Notes: generated by a model not told the origin, from the sequence alone. Positions 9,608-18,865 are shown, counted from the first letter of the stretch. The stretch: DNA of 64,000 nt from Lachnospiraceae bacterium (GCA_028689655.1 JAQVCT010000001.1:186001-250000); one strand, 5' to 3'. Translations and numbers: made by a program.

Positions 9608-10936
9608 TTAATTTCCAAGCTGTGTGTTCATGGCATCATCAAATTCTTCCGGTGTGATATCTCCAACATATAACTGCTGCATTAAATCAAGATATACGCC
9701 TGCATCCTCTGATGTCATCAAGGTATCGAACCATAAAGTAAAGCTTGAGGCATTAGTACAATAATCTGCAATTTTCTGTGTCATAGGGGACACATCTGCA
9801 TCGTAATCCACTTTCCATGCAGGGATACCGGCACCGCTGGTAAATGAATATTTAGATACATCTCTTGTGATTTCAAATGCTGCCTGTGCTGCAAGATCTT
9901 TATTCTCTGTAGCTGCCGATACCATCAAGGTATCTGAACCGCCTCCCATGAAGTCTGTTAACTTCGCATTTGCCGGATTGATCACCGGGATGGGTGCGCA
10001 GTCAAAGTCTTCGGGTGTTGGCGCATCTGTTGCAATAGAGCCTGACATCCAGCTGCCCGTGAAGTAGATTGCTGCATTTCCCTGATAGAATTCCTGACAG
10101 GCTTCATCATTGGAAAGTCCTGTGGCTCCATCGATGAATGCACCTGCATCTCTGAGGTCCACCAAAGCCTGTGCCGCTGGTAAGAAATCCTCTCCACCAT
10201 AGGTTACACCCTGTCTTGTAATCGCTTTTGCAGTTGCATCAGGTCCTGCTGATTTTAAGGTAAGACCATCCCCCAACATATTAAATACCCAGGTATCTTT
10301 TACACTGGTAGCAATAGGGGTCACTCCTGCTGCTTTTAATTTCCCGCATACATCTTTTAACTCATCTAATGTTTCCGGCACTTTTAAGCCATTTGCATCA
10401 AAGATCTTTTTATTGTAGAACATCAACGATACCGGAGTGTTGGTAACAGAGCCATATAGTGTGCCATCATAGGTGGCATTTGCCAAAGCTGCCTCTGAAA
10501 TCTGGTCTTTGTATGCATCATAGTAATCTGACAATGGAAGTACTTCTCCTGTAGCAATAAAATCTGCTGAGAATCCACCTGCCCAGGTGAAGAAGATATC
10601 CGGTAATTCATTGGCCGCTACTGCGGATTTGATTTTTGTCTTGTAGGATTCATTCTCAAAGGTATCCATCTTGATCTTTACGCCTGGATGTGCTTCCTCA
10701 TAATCTGCAATTGCTTTTAAGTATGGTTCATGGAATGCATCACTTTCGGTGGCGATGGTCCACATCGTTAAGGTAGTCTCCCCGTCTGCTGCTGTAGTTT
10801 CTGCAGCGGTATCTGTGCCCGTACTGTCTGTTGCTGGTGCTTCTGTAGCTGCCGGTGTCTCTGTGCTTCCGCAAGCTGTCATGGAAATGGTCATTGCTGC
10901 TGCCATAAAAATGGCTGTTAACTTTTTAGCCTTCAT
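9608..10936 (-). CDS. Extracellular sugar-binding lipoprotein of the CUT1 importer
   Basis: Family-1 solute-binding protein (442 aa). A signal peptide with lipobox TACGS places the lipidated Cys at residue 22. A Thr/Ala/Glu-rich linker follows to about residue 55, then the two-lobed binding domain. It captures oligosaccharides outside the cell for the permeases downstream. AGGAGG precedes ATG 10936. It is the first gene of the operon and carries the structured leader described at 10953-11005. Confidence 0.93.
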   Translation of the reverse strand: MKAKKLTAIFMAAAMTISMTACGSTETPAATEAPATDSTGTDTAAETTAADGETTLTMWTIATESDAFHEPYLKAIADYEEAHPGVKIKMDTFENESYKTKIKSAVAANELPDIFFTWAGGFSADFIATGEVLPLSDYYDAYKDQISEAALANATYDGTLYGSVTNTPVSLMFYNKKIFDANGLKVPETLDELKDVCGKLKAAGVTPIATSVKDTWVFNMLGDGLTLKSAGPDATAKAITRQGVTYGGEDFLPAAQALVDLRDAGAFIDGATGLSNDEACQEFYQGNAAIYFTGSWMSGSIATDAPTPEDFDCAPIPVINPANAKLTDFMGGGSDTLMVSAATENKDLAAQAAFEITRDVSKYSFTSGAGIPAWKVDYDADVSPMTQKIADYCTNASSFTLWFDTLMTSEDAGVYLDLMQQLYVGDITPEEFDDAMNTQLGN

Positions 10937-10937
10937 A

Positions 10938-11005
10938 GTTCCTCCTTTTTTGGAACATCAGCTCCTGTATCATTTGCTACTCAAATGGGCTGACGCTGCA
11001 TATCA
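10938..11005 (-). promoter_or_regulatory. Structured 5' leader A with possible Shine-Dalgarno-sequestering hairpin
   Basis: Minus-strand positions 11005-10953 form the first copy of a leader also found at 16449-16503. Outer stem TCAGC/GCTGA encloses an inner ATTTG/CAAAT hairpin, followed by nine unpaired bases. Flanks TGATATGCAGCG and TGATGTTC match the second copy. Directly after it, GTTCC (10952-10956) can pair with GGAAC (10938-10942), which overlaps the AGGAGG of the binding-protein gene. It could be a ligand- or protein-sensing RNA, or a DNA operator. The structure is inferred by eye. Confidence 0.5.
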
Positions 11006-11093
11006 CTGTTTCTCAAATACATGTTATGCTTTTATTTTAGCGGAACACCAGCATTCCTTGAACGTAGTTTTTTTACTTCACTTAGTAATATTT

Positions 11094-12686
11094 TTACTTT
11101 TTTCCAGTCTCACTTTTTCGCTCATACGTATCTGATGTCTGCTCAGACTCTATGGACAGCAGCTTTGCCATGCGCTCCCCGATCGCTTTTTTATTCTGCG
11201 GATGGAGATCTGTAGCTGATCCCACATCACCGGAAATAATCATATGCGTATCCGTGATATCCTGCACCCGCTCCTGCTCACGGCGTATAGTCTCCCAGCC
11301 TCTTCCATCCAGATCCGCCGGATCTTCATAATATGCCAGCTGCACATAATAGAACGGAACTGACTGTCCCATCTGCACCCTGAACTGTTGGATCAAGGTC
11401 TTCATCTTCTCATAATATCTGTCAGGGTCGCCTGTATTACTCTCACCCTGATACCAGAGAACCGCCCTTACCGGATAATCCATAAGGGGTGCCAGCATGG
11501 CATTGTACACTCCATAGGGAAAATATTCAAAAAATGTCTTTGCAAAAAATGCTTCGGAAGAAAAACAGCCTTTCCGGAACTGCCATACCCCCGTGAGATC
11601 ATAACTGGTATCTCCCAGCTCCAATTCATATTTCTGCTTTTCCCAGAATCTTCCCACGCCGTTAGTGGCAAGAAGCTTGACTACAATTTCATTTTCACCT
11701 TTATGAAGGATCTCCTTTGGCATCACATAACGCCTGGGTGGATATTGATACTCCGTCTGTCCCACCAGTACATTATTCACATAAGTAACGTCCGCTTCTA
11801 TGAGGATTCCAAGGTGTAAGACAGCATCCTGCACAGGATTTTCCGGCAGTCTCACGCACTTACGAAAAGTATAGATTCCCGCTGGTTCCCGCTTGTTTTC
11901 CAGCAAAATGGGAACCACTACATTCTGTTCGTCAGAAAGGGATGCCTTTCTGTCTTCCTCCATCATCTGATCTACACGAAGCTGCCATTCAGACAGTTCC
12001 TTTTCAATCTGTGCTTTCATGGCTTCACGACTGTGGCAGGCCTGGGGCAATTTTATATTCTGATACAGGCTTACATTCTCTTTGGTGAGGAAGGATTCTA
12101 TGGGGCATCCCGGCACTGCTGTCTGGATAAGTCCAATGGGGATATGGTTAGTCTCGTAAAGCTTTTTTGCCATAAAAAATCCAATTGCTCCAAAGGACAT
12201 TTTCGACTCCCCTGCCGCTGATACCCATCTGCCTCCTGATACATCCTCCTGCACTCTGTCAAAATTATAATCAATGGGGACCTTGAACTGACGGATGGCA
12301 TGGCACGCAAAGCTGTCGATTTCCTCCTGAAAGCTGTGATAGATCCAGTTCACATCCAGCTCCATATTGGACTGACCGCTCATGAAAAACACATCACCCA
12401 CCAGAATATCTGACACCTTTGTCACATTTTTACCACACATAATGAGAAGTTCATAGGGGCCGCCTGCCGGAAGATTGGGAAAGCAGATTTCATAGGTGTT
12501 ATTAGCACAACGGGTCTCACACTTCAGTTCCACTGATTTCCTATCTCCTGACACAGTATCCCGGAGTGCAGTTCCCGAAAAAACTGCCCGCACCTTTTCA
12601 TCCTTTTTACCGCTTCCTGTCAGGACGAAATCTTTCCCCCTCTGTAATACCATCCCGTCACTTACAATGCGATTTCCTGTTTTCAT
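11094..12686 (-). CDS. Sialate O-acetylesterase-like carbohydrate esterase
   Basis: SGNH-type esterase (530 aa) with the catalytic Ser in FFMSGQSNMELD, the block WYQGESNTGDPDRYY, and the Asp-His pair in SATDLHPQNK. A jelly-roll domain (about residues 265-375) is inserted between the halves, as in 9-O-acetylesterase-like proteins. No signal peptide is visible, so it probably removes acetyl groups from imported sugars in the cytoplasm. It starts 49 bases after the RbsC-type permease stop, so it likely belongs to that importer's transcript rather than the GH3 operon downstream. Acetylated xylo-oligosaccharides are a plausible substrate (inference). Confidence 0.85.
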   Translation of the reverse strand: MKTGNRIVSDGMVLQRGKDFVLTGSGKKDEKVRAVFSGTALRDTVSGDRKSVELKCETRCANNTYEICFPNLPAGGPYELLIMCGKNVTKVSDILVGDVFFMSGQSNMELDVNWIYHSFQEEIDSFACHAIRQFKVPIDYNFDRVQEDVSGGRWVSAAGESKMSFGAIGFFMAKKLYETNHIPIGLIQTAVPGCPIESFLTKENVSLYQNIKLPQACHSREAMKAQIEKELSEWQLRVDQMMEEDRKASLSDEQNVVVPILLENKREPAGIYTFRKCVRLPENPVQDAVLHLGILIEADVTYVNNVLVGQTEYQYPPRRYVMPKEILHKGENEIVVKLLATNGVGRFWEKQKYELELGDTSYDLTGVWQFRKGCFSSEAFFAKTFFEYFPYGVYNAMLAPLMDYPVRAVLWYQGESNTGDPDRYYEKMKTLIQQFRVQMGQSVPFYYVQLAYYEDPADLDGRGWETIRREQERVQDITDTHMIISGDVGSATDLHPQNKKAIGERMAKLLSIESEQTSDTYERKSETGKK

Positions 12687-12735
12687 ATGTTTATTGCCTC
12701 CATCGACTTGTTTTATATTGTTGTTTCTCTTACTT

Positions 12736-13734
12736 CTATTTTGTCAACTCTTCCGTTACCGGAACTTTTATTGTCGCCTTTTTCTTTCTGTTCAACTGGA
12801 AGACATCAAATCCAATGGCTGCTAACATGATAATACCTTTCGCCACGAATTGATAATACACGTCCAGTCTGGCAAGCTGCATCCCGTTGGAGAGTATTGC
12901 CAGAATCAATACACCTGCAACGACACCTGATATCTTTCCTTCGCCGCCACGAACACTGACGCCGCCCAATAATACAGCAGTAATGATGGTAAACTCTAAT
13001 CCGGTACCCATATTAGCTGTAACAGAGCCAAGCCTTGCCGAAAGAATAATCGCGCCAACTCCAGTCATAAATCCAGCGATACTTGCAATAAATATTTTCA
13101 TACCAAATACATTAATACCCGCAAGTCTTGCCGCTTCCACATTGCCACCAATGGCAAATACATAACGTCCAATATATGTTTTGTTTAAGATGAAGCTGAC
13201 CATTATAAATAAAATGATTGCAATCAATACGGGAATTGGCATTGGTCCTATGTATCCCTGCCCGATTGCTTTAAAGGCTACCGGAAGATCACTTATGGTC
13301 TTTGACTGTGTCATTACAAATGCAAGTCCCTGAAAAATTGTAGTAGTTCCCACTGTTGCCATAAATAATTGTAATTTCAATTTATAAGCCACCAGCATAT
13401 TGACAAGACCAATTACAATGCCCAGGACGATTGATATGATTACACCCAGAAATGAAGGTATTCCTAATTTGGTCATCAGTAATGCCACTATTACTCCATT
13501 TAATGAAATAGCAAAGCCCACTGAGATATCTACTTCCCCCGCCATCATAATAAATGAAATGCCTAATGCAGTAATGATAATATAAGCATTCTGATTTAAT
13601 ATATTAATAATGTTAATAAGGGAAAAAAAGTTCGGTGAAATAAATGCAAAAATAATGCAGCACACAACAAGCAGCACCCATGCCATATTATTTCTCAAGA
13701 ATTCACCTGTGTTAAATTTTTTATTTGTTTTCAT
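12736..13734 (-). CDS. Sugar ABC transporter permease, RbsC type
   Basis: Membrane permease of a CUT2 (ribose/galactoside-like) importer, 332 aa with about 8-10 helices. Family signatures include ITALGISFIMMAGEVDISVG near the N-terminus and LGGVSVRGGEGKISG near residue 265. It is 19 bases from the ATPase gene and probably forms a homodimer. Confidence 0.92.
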   Translation of the reverse strand: MKTNKKFNTGEFLRNNMAWVLLVVCCIIFAFISPNFFSLINIINILNQNAYIIITALGISFIMMAGEVDISVGFAISLNGVIVALLMTKLGIPSFLGVIISIVLGIVIGLVNMLVAYKLKLQLFMATVGTTTIFQGLAFVMTQSKTISDLPVAFKAIGQGYIGPMPIPVLIAIILFIMVSFILNKTYIGRYVFAIGGNVEAARLAGINVFGMKIFIASIAGFMTGVGAIILSARLGSVTANMGTGLEFTIITAVLLGGVSVRGGEGKISGVVAGVLILAILSNGMQLARLDVYYQFVAKGIIMLAAIGFDVFQLNRKKKATIKVPVTEELTK

Positions 13735-13753
13735 ATCCTACCATGCCTTTCTT

Positions 13754-15232
13754 CTATAATCCCGATGCATATTCCAGAATTTTATTTTGTGAAAAATCTT
13801 CTTTTTGTAATTCGCCCTGAACGGTACCCTCATGCATTACGATGATACGGTCACTCATTCCGATTAATTCTTCCATCTCGGAAGATATCATAATAATAGA
13901 AATACCTTTTTTGATTAATTCATTCATCAATTGGTAAATTTCCTGTTTTGCTCCTACGTCTATGCCTCTGGTAGGCTCATCGAAAATAATAATATTACTA
14001 TTGGTCGCAAGTGTCTTGGCAACAACTACTTTCTGCTGATTACCACCACTAAGATTCTTTACATACTGTTTAATAGTAGGCGTCTTAATCCCCAACATTT
14101 TTTGAAACTGATTTGCCAGTTCATCAATCTTCTTCACCGCTACTACCATACCTTTTGATAATCTTGGAAGACTCATAATAGAAATATTCCAGTCAATTGG
14201 AAATTCCAAAAAGGCACCTTCATTTTTACGGTCCTCCGGAATATAGCCAATACCTGCCACGATTGCATCATGGGGTGATCTGATCTTGATTTCCTTCCCA
14301 TTTACTTTAATTTTTCCGCGGTCTAATTTTTCAGCTCCATATATTACTTTCGCAAGTTCTGTGCGTCCTGCACCCACCAGTCCGGCGATTCCCAGTATCT
14401 CACCTTTTCTCAATGAGAAGCTAATGTCTCTGTCTCCGTTGCCGAACAAATGCTCCACTTCAAGTACACAGCCACCTGCTTCCTGTGGTCGTACAGGATA
14501 TGATTCATTTAATTCCCGTCCTACCATCATGGTAATAAGATCCTTACGTGAAACTTCTCTCATAGCTTTCGTTCCCACATATTTGCCATCCCGCATAATA
14601 CTAACCGCATCTGCAATCTCAAAAACCTCTTCCATACGATGGGATATGTAAATAATAGTAACCCCTTTTTTACGCAATTGGCCTATGATACGAAATAGTG
14701 TCTGTACATCAGCAACAGAAATAGAAGCACTAGGTTCATCCATAATAATCAATTTTACATTTCTGGTCAGTGTCTTTGCGATTTCCACTAATTGTTGTTT
14801 ACCTGGCGTCAATTCACTGACCATAGCATCCGTATCAATGGCAACCCCAAATTCGGCAAAAATTTCCTGTGCTTTTCGATGCATTTCACCAAAATTCGGC
14901 ATGATTTGATTCCCTATTTTCTCGCCTAAAAATATATTTTCCACTACAGACATGGTTGGTACCAGATTAAATTCCTGATAAATAACACCTATTCCCATTT
15001 CCTTGGAAAGTCCTGGGGTAAGGGAAGTAAAATGTTTCCCCTCTATCACTATATTTCCCATTTCCGGCTTGATAGCTCCACTAATTACCTTGATCAACGT
15101 AGATTTTCCTGCTCCATTCTCGCCCATCAACGCATGAACCTGTCCTTCCTCAATGGAAAAACTCACATCATCCAGTGCTACCACACCGGGATAAAATTTA
15201 CTAACATGTTCTAATTCCAGTGTTTTTCCCAT
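13754..15232 (-). CDS. Sugar ABC transporter ATPase, RbsA/MglA type (tandem domains)
   Basis: CUT2 ATPase of 492 residues with two ABC domains. Domain 1 has an intact Walker A (GENGAGKST) and IIMDEPSASI. Domain 2 has the usual CUT2 divergent P-loop (GLVGAGRTE), an intact LSGGNQQKVV signature and IIFDEPTRGID. It is therefore the working energy-coupling subunit of this importer. This matters because the ABC-like protein encoded at 16630-18045 is degenerate. Confidence 0.94.
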   Translation of the reverse strand: MGKTLELEHVSKFYPGVVALDDVSFSIEEGQVHALMGENGAGKSTLIKVISGAIKPEMGNIVIEGKHFTSLTPGLSKEMGIGVIYQEFNLVPTMSVVENIFLGEKIGNQIMPNFGEMHRKAQEIFAEFGVAIDTDAMVSELTPGKQQLVEIAKTLTRNVKLIIMDEPSASISVADVQTLFRIIGQLRKKGVTIIYISHRMEEVFEIADAVSIMRDGKYVGTKAMREVSRKDLITMMVGRELNESYPVRPQEAGGCVLEVEHLFGNGDRDISFSLRKGEILGIAGLVGAGRTELAKVIYGAEKLDRGKIKVNGKEIKIRSPHDAIVAGIGYIPEDRKNEGAFLEFPIDWNISIMSLPRLSKGMVVAVKKIDELANQFQKMLGIKTPTIKQYVKNLSGGNQQKVVVAKTLATNSNIIIFDEPTRGIDVGAKQEIYQLMNELIKKGISIIMISSEMEELIGMSDRIIVMHEGTVQGELQKEDFSQNKILEYASGL

Positions 15233-15262
15233 TTGTTTTTCCTCACAAACCTTTCTGTTTAT

Positions 15263-15300
15263 TTTGAGACAGCCTGTGGTTCCCCTCAGGCTGTCTCAAA
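15263..15300 (-). promoter_or_regulatory. Intercistronic hairpin between binding protein and ATPase genes
   Basis: Perfect 14-bp inverted repeat with arm TTTGAGACAGCCTG and a 10-nt loop. On the minus strand it is not followed by a T run, so mRNA 3'-end protection or processing is more likely than termination. It would favour a high level of binding protein over ATPase. Confidence 0.7.
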
Positions 15301-15329
15301 TTATAATATATTACTCTTTTGTTGAATTC

Positions 15330-16427
15330 TTACTTTATATAGTCTGCAACATTGCTTGCTTTGATATCAAAAGTCGGTTCATAATATACACCCAGATCAT
15401 CTACATCAACAGCACCTACTACTGTATCAAACATCACCTTACCAAATTCAACACCAAATGCCCCAGATCCTCTATAGGTGCTTTCATCATTAATAGATTT
15501 CTGAATAGCTTCACATCCTGCGGAAGAATAATCACATCCGAAGATACCAAATTGACTCTTATCAATATTCGGTGTTCTCATGATAACTTCATCTGCTGGC
15601 AATCCCATAAAATCTGAATATGCAAGGATACACTTTACGTCAGGATGAGATACAAGCATCATTTCTGTATATTCCTGTGCTTTTGTTGGAATTGATGATG
15701 CTCCAGTTGAATCATACACTTCCACAACCTTTGCTTTGGATGTAAGTTTTTCAATTTCCTCCAGGCCCTGCTCTCTCTTAATCGCTTCTTCTGTATTATT
15801 TAAAGCGAGAATACCTACTTCAATGCTTCCATCTTCCGCATCCGGAAATGTAGCATCAATCCACTCAGCTGCTGCTTTCGCTGCACTTTGTCCCAGATCA
15901 AGCTGCTCAACATTAGCAACTACATCATAATAATCTTTGCTTTCAGGGATACAGCCACACATTGATATTACGACCCCTTTTTCTTTTGCACTCTTTAATG
16001 CGTCTAAGATACCTGTAAGATCAACAGGAATGACACAGATAGCCTGGCATCCTGAGATTACCATGTTCTCGATTTGTTCTACCTGTTTTGCCGTTGTCTG
16101 ATCTGCCTGTGCTACTACAACCTCAACGCCATATTCATCTGCTGCTGCCTGAAGTGTATCAGCAAGGTTTGTTGTAAACTCATTGTCCATTGCCGCTACT
16201 GATAAACCAATCTTTGTCAGTTCGTCCCCATTAATTGTTTTTACTGCATCTGCTGTTTCGGTAACCACCTCTTCTGCCGTTTCCTGAACATCACTTGACT
16301 CCGTCACCGCTGCTTCTGTAGTTTCCGTTGCTGTTGCTTCCGTTGTCTGAGTAGTCTGTCCACATCCCACCAGCATGCTGGCAATCATGGATGCTGCTAA
16401 TACCATGCTTAATACTTTCTTTTTCAT
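15330..16427 (-). CDS. Sugar-binding lipoprotein, RbsB type
   Basis: CUT2 solute-binding protein (365 aa): signal peptide with lipobox LVGCG (Cys22), an acidic Thr/Glu linker to about residue 65, then a Peripla_BP_4 fold. It binds a monosaccharide or small sugar for the RbsA/RbsC pair downstream. GGAGGG precedes ATG 16427. It is the first gene of the operon and is preceded by leader B. Confidence 0.93.
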   Translation of the reverse strand: MKKKVLSMVLAASMIASMLVGCGQTTQTTEATATETTEAAVTESSDVQETAEEVVTETADAVKTINGDELTKIGLSVAAMDNEFTTNLADTLQAAADEYGVEVVVAQADQTTAKQVEQIENMVISGCQAICVIPVDLTGILDALKSAKEKGVVISMCGCIPESKDYYDVVANVEQLDLGQSAAKAAAEWIDATFPDAEDGSIEVGILALNNTEEAIKREQGLEEIEKLTSKAKVVEVYDSTGASSIPTKAQEYTEMMLVSHPDVKCILAYSDFMGLPADEVIMRTPNIDKSQFGIFGCDYSSAGCEAIQKSINDESTYRGSGAFGVEFGKVMFDTVVGAVDVDDLGVYYEPTFDIKASNVADYIK

Positions 16428-16448
16428 TCTGTAACCCTCCTAATTCTT

Positions 16449-16503
16449 GAACATCAGTCCATTTTAAATTTGTCTGCGACAAATGGACTGACGCTGCATA
16501 TCA
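16449..16503 (-). promoter_or_regulatory. Structured 5' leader B, second copy of the shared element
   Basis: Minus-strand transcript can form outer stem TCAGTCC/GGACTGA and inner stem ATTTG/CAAAT, with the same two-base and nine-base spacers as leader A at 10953-11005. The outer stem base pair C-G in A is U-A in B, a compensatory change. It lies 22 bases before the start of the RbsB-type gene. Function unknown: RNA switch, protein-binding RNA or operator. Confidence 0.5.
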
Positions 16504-16521
16504 AGTTTTCATAGAAAACTT
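16503..16521. promoter_or_regulatory. Palindrome upstream of leader B, operator candidate
   Basis: AAGTTTTC and GAAAACTT arms separated by three bases form a perfect 8-bp palindrome directly upstream of leader B. It may bind the response regulator encoded at 18866-20440 or another factor. No matching site was found before leader A. Confidence 0.35.
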
Positions 16522-16590
16522 AACACTATTTTCTTGAACATCTTGATATAATTGACTTTACCACTATATGTTATCTTTTTACCGAAAAAC

Positions 16591-16628
16591 AAAAAAGGAC
16601 ACTTATTCGTGAAAAGGTGTCCTTTTTT
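16591..16628 (-). terminator. Rho-independent terminator after the degenerate ABC gene
   Basis: Perfect 12-bp stem (arm AAAAAAGGACAC at 16591-16602, complement at 16617-16628), followed on the minus strand by TTTTTTGTTTTT. It separates the regulatory operon from the RbsBAC-type importer operon. Confidence 0.9.
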
Positions 16629-16629
16629 G

Positions 16630-18045
16630 CTATCTTGAATCCACTGAATCAATCTGTACTATCTTCCCATCCTCCACATACAAAATTGTGCCAGCAGTCT
16701 GATCAATCTCATTTAATCGATGACTAATCAAAATCACATTCATTTTTTCTGCAATATAAAATATGTAATCTCTCATATAATTTTCTTCCACAATATCCAG
16801 ACGTAAAAAAGCATTGTCCAATATCATTAACGGTTTTCTAAATCTTTCAAATCTGTAGATTGCAACCAGACGATAAAAAAAATATTCTGAATAATGTCTT
16901 CCCTTATTTTTTAGGAATTCAAATTGTTTATAAAATTCCTGCACCATGACCTCTTCCTTGATACGGCTGGTTCTGGATAACAGTTCCCATTTATTTCGAG
17001 GTATCATGAGATTATACGCCAGTGGAAAACTACTTAATATTTTATCATACTCTATATTCTCAATAAATATATATTGCTTATTTTTATAAGCCGTATTATG
17101 AAAGAGAGGATCAAAAAACACATTATATTCATCCAATATTTTGTAGTTCTGTTCATATAGATGAACAAAATATTGAATATCCGGTTTTTTATTTCCCCAA
17201 TCTTTATCATAGATGCCCAGTATATTATTACGACGCATATCCTGATATTCGCTTCTACGGTTGGATCTGTGAGGAATCTGTGGTGCATTTCCCCGTGGCT
17301 GGTTAAACTTACTATATGCTTCGCCCAGCCAATAATATGGAATCTCATTTTTTAGAATTTCACTCACTGGTGCTATTTTTTTATCTCTTCCATCGCTCAT
17401 TATGACAACCCTGTCACATGATTTATATATCTCATCATATTTTTCCCCAAATATAATAAAAGAGCGTCCTTCCAGTTTTTGCTTTTCCATCCATTTTTTT
17501 AAATACTTTAAATGAGAAACCTGTAAAATATTATCCATATAATCAAATAAGATTACTTTACTATCATAAGACACTGCTTTGGTCAAACATACTAACAGCC
17601 TTTGAAAAAAATCAAGATCTCGTATGCGATGCTCTGGATTAAGTGTAAATCCAAGCTCCCCCAGGAGATTCGCTGTTTGGATATTCATTGCCTTTTGGGT
17701 TGGCATAATTCCCTTTTTCCGATTACGAATCACATAAATATTCTCCGCCACTGTATAACTGTCTATTAGTACCTTATCAGGGCTCGCATAGAATATTTCA
17801 TGACATTGAATCTTCTCCAGCATAGTCTTATGATCAATAGGTTCTTCCTTCCAAAAAAAGTTACCTGCCTGTACAATGTTTTGCCCTATCAACACATCTT
17901 TTACAATATCCTTGCCGGAGGAACAATTTCCCAAAATCAACAATGTTTCCGCTTCATACAGATCCATACAAAAATGGTCTAATCCGTATCGTTCAGCAGT
18001 ACATATATTGTTTGCTCTTAAAATTTCAAATTTGCTCATTTTCAT
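16630..18045 (-). CDS. Degenerate tandem ABC ATPase-like protein, probable signalling partner
   Basis: A 471-residue protein that still aligns by eye with RbsA/MglA ATPases but has lost most catalytic residues. The domain 1 P-loop is GNCSSGKD (39-46), with Asp in place of Ser/Thr. Its LSGGQ region is replaced by LDFFQRLL, Walker B is VILFDYMD (no catalytic Glu), and the switch His is lost. Domain 2 has no P-loop, LMILDNAF in place of the DEP motif, but keeps LISHRL. The intact transport ATPase is the next operon's 13754-15232, so this copy is unlikely to power transport. It overlaps the kinase gene by 20 bases and follows the regulator, suggesting a sensory or coupling role (inference). ATP binding by domain 1 is possible. 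Confidence 0.8.
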   Translation of the reverse strand: MKMSKFEILRANNICTAERYGLDHFCMDLYEAETLLILGNCSSGKDIVKDVLIGQNIVQAGNFFWKEEPIDHKTMLEKIQCHEIFYASPDKVLIDSYTVAENIYVIRNRKKGIMPTQKAMNIQTANLLGELGFTLNPEHRIRDLDFFQRLLVCLTKAVSYDSKVILFDYMDNILQVSHLKYLKKWMEKQKLEGRSFIIFGEKYDEIYKSCDRVVIMSDGRDKKIAPVSEILKNEIPYYWLGEAYSKFNQPRGNAPQIPHRSNRRSEYQDMRRNNILGIYDKDWGNKKPDIQYFVHLYEQNYKILDEYNVFFDPLFHNTAYKNKQYIFIENIEYDKILSSFPLAYNLMIPRNKWELLSRTSRIKEEVMVQEFYKQFEFLKNKGRHYSEYFFYRLVAIYRFERFRKPLMILDNAFLRLDIVEENYMRDYIFYIAEKMNVILISHRLNEIDQTAGTILYVEDGKIVQIDSVDSR

Positions 18046-18856
18046 TTACCTTTGGAATTAATATCATGACATCAGTACCTAAATATTTCGTGGAATGTAC
18101 TGTAATACCATAATCATTTCCATAATGAATTCGTATTCTTTCATTAACATTTTGTAATGCAATTCCAGTTTTTTGGGAATTATCATTTTGTATTTTCTGC
18201 GATAATTCTTCCTCTGTCCTACGTAGATTTTTATTAATCTCGTACAGATCTTCCTCACTCATTCCTACACCATTATCAGAAACCTGTATTTTTATATTTT
18301 TTTGCGTCTCAAATACCTTGATGGATACTGTTCCTCCATCCTTTTTTCTTTCCAACCCATGAAAAATTGCATTTTCTACAATAGGCTGTAATGTCATTTG
18401 AGGTAATTTGTACTGGTCACATCCCTCATCTACTTCTGTCTCCAAGTGAAATTTATCACCAAACCGGTATTCCTGAATGTAGAAATAATCCATTACATTA
18501 TTAATCTCGTCACGTATCGTTGCAATATTCCCCTTATTTGAAATGCAATAGCGAAAAAATTTTGACAAACGCTCTGTCATTATGGCGATACTATCGTTTC
18601 CCACCATCAATGCTTCTCCACGGATAGAGTCTAAAGTATTGTACAGAAAATGTGGATTAATCTGACTTTGTAATGCTTGATATTGCATCTGTTTATTCAA
18701 TACTTTGGACATGCATTCTTTTTCCAGGCGAGTCTTCTCTCTTTCAAATTCTATCTGCATTCTGGTCTTATATCGAATCCATTTTTTCCACAAAATCAGA
18801 AAGAAAAGTGGATATGTCAACACAAGTATAATCATACTCCATACTTCTATTCTCAT
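18026..18856 (-). CDS. Short sensor histidine kinase (LytS/YesM type) without extracellular sensor
   Basis: A 276-residue kinase with one N-terminal membrane helix (about residues 5-23), a coiled-coil-like segment, the phospho-His motif QSQINPHFLYNTLDS, and an HATPase with QPIVENAIFHGLE and SDNGVGMSEED. There is no extracellular or Cache domain, so its signal must come from a partner. The degenerate ABC protein encoded by the overlapping next gene is the obvious candidate. Nine bases separate it from the response regulator gene. Confidence 0.92.
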   Translation of the reverse strand: MRIEVWSMIILVLTYPLFFLILWKKWIRYKTRMQIEFEREKTRLEKECMSKVLNKQMQYQALQSQINPHFLYNTLDSIRGEALMVGNDSIAIMTERLSKFFRYCISNKGNIATIRDEINNVMDYFYIQEYRFGDKFHLETEVDEGCDQYKLPQMTLQPIVENAIFHGLERKKDGGTVSIKVFETQKNIKIQVSDNGVGMSEEDLYEINKNLRRTEEELSQKIQNDNSQKTGIALQNVNERIRIHYGNDYGITVHSTKYLGTDVMILIPKVNENEQI

Positions 18857-18865
18857 AAGCTCCTC

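Noticed and set aside
16630-18045. Calling this gene a normal sugar ABC transporter ATPase
   Set aside because: Signature, Walker A Ser/Thr and both catalytic Glu are missing, and the importer next to it has its own intact ATPase.
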